The notes beneath the pieces were generated by a model. The model was not told where the DNA came from. It did not search any database and saw only the letters and a list, made by a program, of their open reading frames with translations. The position numbers were made by a program, and so were the translations under genes. A DNA stretch of 15,797 nucleotides from positions 1 to 15,797 of the forward strand of contig JAAYBE010000063.1 in NCBI GenBank assembly GCA_012719015.1. The letters are read 5' to 3'. Positions 13,207 to 15,797 of the stretch are shown here, piece by piece; the stretch's first letter is position 1; each line of letters starts with the position of its first letter. The stretch is from Actinomycetota bacterium. GTDB taxonomy: Bacteria > Actinomycetota > Thermoleophilia > UBA2241.

Positions 13207-14457
13207 GTGTTCTATCTGAGCAAGCTGCTCGGCAGCCCGGTGCGGGACGTCGAGAACAAACCAGCCGGGACACTCCATGACCTGGTGGTGAACACGAGGC
13301 AGGCCTACCCCGTGCTGACTGCGGTCGGCATCAAGCGTCGTGGCAGGGTCGTATACGCCCCGTGGGACGCCGTGACCAGCTTCGAGGAGTCCGGCACGTT
13401 GCTGCACGTGCCCGCCGCGGCGCTCGCCGACCGCGAGCTCGGCGCCGGGGAGCTGCATCTGTCGGCCACCTTCCTCGACAAACAGCTCGTCGACACAGAG
13501 GGCCGCAAGGTCATCCGCGTCAACGACATCCAGCTCGTCCGCAACGGGCCCGTGGTGCAGGTCGCGGCGGTGGACGTCTCGAGCAACGCCATCCTCCGCC
13601 GCGTGGGGCTCGCCAAGGTGGGCGACCGCATCGTCCCCCGTGGGCGGCGGCCGCGGCCGCACCTGATCGACTGGAAGAACGTCGACATCGAGCAGACCGA
13701 CGACGCCGCGGTGCGGCTCGCCGTACCGCAGACCAAGCTCGAGCTGCTGCACCCGGCCGACATCGCCGACCTCGTGCACGAGCTGTCGCCGGAGGAGCGC
13801 GCCGCCGTGTTCGGCGTCCTCGAGGGCGAGCTCGCCGCGGAGACGCTCGAGGAGCTGCATCCGTCGTACCAGGCCTCGCTGCTCCTCGACCTGCCGGACG
13901 AGAAGGCCAGCGAGATCCTCAACGAGATGTCGCCGGACGCCGCCGCCGACCTGCTGGCCGACCTTCCGGAGGAGAAGCGGCGACGCTTCCTGGCCATGAT
14001 GGAGAAGGACGACGCCGACGACATGCGCGAACTGCTCAGCTACCCGGAGCACTCGGCCGGCGGCATCATGACGCCGGACTACGCCTGGGCGCGCCTCGAC
14101 GACACGGCCGAGCGCGCCGTCCAGCGCCTGCGCGAGCAGGAGGCCAAAGCCGAGACCGTGTACACCATCTACGTGATCGACCGCTCAGACCACCTGCGCG
14201 GGGTGTTCTCGCTGCGCGACCTGCTCATGACGCCCCCGGACAGGAGGGTGCGCGATTTCATGACGGAGAACCCCGTCTCCGTGCGCACCGACGCGAGCGA
14301 GGAGGAGATCGCCAACGTGATGGCCAAGTACAACCTCCTGGCTCTCCCTGTGGTGGACGAGGAGGACGTGCTGCACGGGATCATCACCATCGACGACGCC
14401 ATCGACCTGGTGCTCCCGCTGGCGTGGAAGAAGCGCCTGCCGAGGGTCTTCCATTGA
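13207..14457 (+). CDS. Soluble PRC-barrel / MgtE N-domain / CBS-pair protein
   Basis: A 416-residue cytoplasmic protein built like the sensor half of the MgtE Mg2+ channel but without its membrane domain. Two PRC-barrel-like segments come first (about 1-70 and 82-142). The acidic helical MgtE intracellular N domain follows (about 178-285, LHPADIADLVHELSPEERA onward), then a CBS pair (about 286-345, GGIMTP start, and 346-405, VRDFMTENPVSV start). In MgtE these parts bind Mg2+ and gate the pore. Here the likely role is to sense Mg2+ and regulate the transporter encoded 10 nt downstream (inference). The start is GTG with a strong Shine-Dalgarno site. Translation may be controlled by the M-box riboswitch in front. 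The protein ends cleanly in TGA, so it is not a broken mgtE. Confidence 0.88.
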   Translation: MFYLSKLLGSPVRDVENKPAGTLHDLVVNTRQAYPVLTAVGIKRRGRVVYAPWDAVTSFEESGTLLHVPAAALADRELGAGELHLSATFLDKQLVDTEGRKVIRVNDIQLVRNGPVVQVAAVDVSSNAILRRVGLAKVGDRIVPRGRRPRPHLIDWKNVDIEQTDDAAVRLAVPQTKLELLHPADIADLVHELSPEERAAVFGVLEGELAAETLEELHPSYQASLLLDLPDEKASEILNEMSPDAAADLLADLPEEKRRRFLAMMEKDDADDMRELLSYPEHSAGGIMTPDYAWARLDDTAERAVQRLREQEAKAETVYTIYVIDRSDHLRGVFSLRDLLMTPPDRRVRDFMTENPVSVRTDASEEEIANVMAKYNLLALPVVDEEDVLHGIITIDDAIDLVLPLAWKKRLPRVFH

Positions 14458-14467
14458 GGAGGCCTCG

Positions 14468-15736
14468 ATGGCGCGGGCGTCCCGCCGCGTAAGTCTGCGT
14501 CTCGCCGGACGGGTCGGCCGCAGCCGGCTGCTGGTGATCCTGGCGATGATGGGGCCGGGCTTCATCGCCGCCAACGCCGGCAACGACGCCGGCGGCATCA
14601 CCACCTGGTCGGTGATCGGCTCCCGCTACGGCTACAGCATGATCTGGCTGCTCGTCGCGATCACGCCCATCCTCGCCGTCGTGCAGGAGATGAACGCCCG
14701 CGTCGGCGTGGTCACCGGACGCGGCCTGGCGGGGCTCATCCGCGAGAACTTCAGCCTCAAGGTCACGGCCCTCGCGATCCTCGCCACCCTGATCGCCAAC
14801 TTCGGCACCACCGTGGCCGAGTTCTCCGGCGTCGCCGCCGCGAGCAGCCTGTTCCACGTGCCCAGCTACGTGGCGGTGCCGGTGGTCGCCGTCACCGTGT
14901 GGCTGCTCGTGACACGGGGCTCGTACCGCAAGGTCGAGCGCGTCCTCCTCGCGCTGGGCTTCGTCCTGCTCACCTACGTCGTGTCCGGGGTGATGGCCGG
15001 CCCTGACTGGGAGGCCGCCGTCCACGGCGCCACGCGCCCGTACATCGCGTGGGACACCATCTGGGTCTTCACCGCCGTCGCCGCCGTGGGGACCACGCTC
15101 ACCCCGTGGGGGCAGTTCTTCATCCAGGCCGCCGTGGTGGACAAGAGGGTGCCGTGGAAGCGGTTCGCCTACACGAAGTACGAGATCTACGCCGGGTCGG
15201 TCTTCATGGCCCTGATCGACTTCTTCATCGTGCTCGCCTGCGCCGCGACGCTGTACGGCGACGGCGTCGTCGTGCACTCCGCCGAGGAGGCGGCCATGGC
15301 CCTGGTCCCGTTCCTCGGCGCGGCCGCCCGGTATCTCTTCGGCATCGGGCTGCTGAGCGTCTCCGTCCTCGCCGCCGGCGTGCTGCCGCTCGCCACCGCT
15401 TACGTGGTCTGCGAGGCCTTCGGCTTCGAGAGCGGCCTCGACCATACCTTCCGCGAGGCGCCGGTGTTCAACGGGCTGATCACGTTCCTGATGTTCGTGC
15501 CCGCCGCCGTGGCCATGATCCCCGGCCTGCCCCTGGTCGACGTCATCCTCGTCGCGCAGTCGCTCAACGGGGTCCTGCTGCCGCTGATCCTCGTTTTCAC
15601 GCTGCTGATGATCAACGACCCGCGCATCATGGGGGAGCACACCAACGGCAGGGTGCGCAACGTGATCGCTTGGGGATTCACCGCGACGCTCGTCGTCCTG
15701 AGCGCGGTCCTTCTGCTGTCCCCCCTGTTCACGTGA
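14468..15736 (+). CDS. Nramp-related divalent metal transporter, probable Mg2+ importer
   Basis: A 422-residue polytopic membrane protein of the Nramp (SLC11) fold with about 11 hydrophobic segments. The canonical Mn/Fe metal site is DPGN in TM1 and MPH in TM6. Here the matching places read DAGG (40-43, in GFIAANAGNDAGGITTWS) and TPW (212-214, in VGTTLTPWGQFF). The aspartate is kept, but the Asn and the soft Met ligand are replaced by Gly and Thr. This is the kind of change described for Nramp-related Mg2+ transporters (NrmT/NRMT). The M-box riboswitch and the MgtE-type regulatory gene 10 nt upstream support Mg2+ as substrate. The start ATG has GAGGAGG 5 nt upstream. Substrate is inferred; family membership is firm. 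Confidence 0.88.
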   Translation: MARASRRVSLRLAGRVGRSRLLVILAMMGPGFIAANAGNDAGGITTWSVIGSRYGYSMIWLLVAITPILAVVQEMNARVGVVTGRGLAGLIRENFSLKVTALAILATLIANFGTTVAEFSGVAAASSLFHVPSYVAVPVVAVTVWLLVTRGSYRKVERVLLALGFVLLTYVVSGVMAGPDWEAAVHGATRPYIAWDTIWVFTAVAAVGTTLTPWGQFFIQAAVVDKRVPWKRFAYTKYEIYAGSVFMALIDFFIVLACAATLYGDGVVVHSAEEAAMALVPFLGAAARYLFGIGLLSVSVLAAGVLPLATAYVVCEAFGFESGLDHTFREAPVFNGLITFLMFVPAAVAMIPGLPLVDVILVAQSLNGVLLPLILVFTLLMINDPRIMGEHTNGRVRNVIAWGFTATLVVLSAVLLLSPLFT

Positions 15737-15797
15737 CGGCCGTGGACGGTGACAGGTGGCGCACGGGACCAGGCATCTCGCTGGAGGACGGCCGGCC
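15737..15797 (+). other. Short 3' end of the window, nothing identified
   Basis: Sixty-one bases after the transporter stop. CTGGAGGA near the end resembles a ribosome-binding site for a further plus-strand gene, but no start codon is visible before the edge. Confidence 0.3.

Overview
This 15.8-kb window is GC-rich, densely coding DNA. It looks bacterial, most likely from an anaerobic high-GC Gram-positive (Actinomycetota-like) lineage. That is inference. It rests on the GuaB3-type IMP dehydrogenase next to guaA, the M-box riboswitch, the strong Shine-Dalgarno sites and TTGAC(A)-type promoters, and the frequent GTG/TTG starts. The most striking content is a methylamine-methyltransferase operon that uses the amber codon TAG to encode pyrrolysine (Pyl).

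Region 1 (1-5860, all minus strand, transcribed right to left) holds five genes: mtbB (dimethylamine methyltransferase, in-frame TAG at codon 354), a corrinoid protein, an MttB-superfamily methyltransferase with Ser in place of Pyl, mttB (trimethylamine methyltransferase, TAG at codon 328), and a second mtbB paralogue cut by the left edge. The methyltransferases would load methyl groups from tri- and dimethylamine (and one unknown quaternary amine) onto the corrinoid protein. No pylTSBCD, RamA-like activator or second-stage methyltransferase is visible, so these must lie elsewhere.

Region 2 (5670-6830) is the control region. A TetR-family regulator is encoded upstream of mtbB in the same direction. 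Three near-identical 12-bp palindromes (CCACCYGGGTGG) each sit just downstream of a recognisable -35/-10 pair: one for tetR, one for mtbB, and one for a rightward promoter with no evident gene. This suggests an autoregulated TetR repressor controlling methylamine use.

Region 3 (6843-8892, minus) holds a low-specificity threonine aldolase, translationally coupled to a membrane-anchored transglutaminase-like protein, followed by two copies of a hairpin-rich 70-bp repeat.

Region 4 (8895-12809, minus) holds guaA, guaB3 (whose leader carries a terminator-like hairpin) and a 1-phosphofructokinase-like PfkB sugar kinase.

Region 5 (12880-15736, plus) is a magnesium operon. A promoter is followed by an M-box (ykoK-type) Mg2+ riboswitch, then a soluble PRC-barrel/MgtE-N/CBS protein and an Nramp-related transporter whose metal-site motifs differ from Mn/Fe Nramps. 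The riboswitch, sensor-like protein and altered transporter together indicate Mg2+ uptake.
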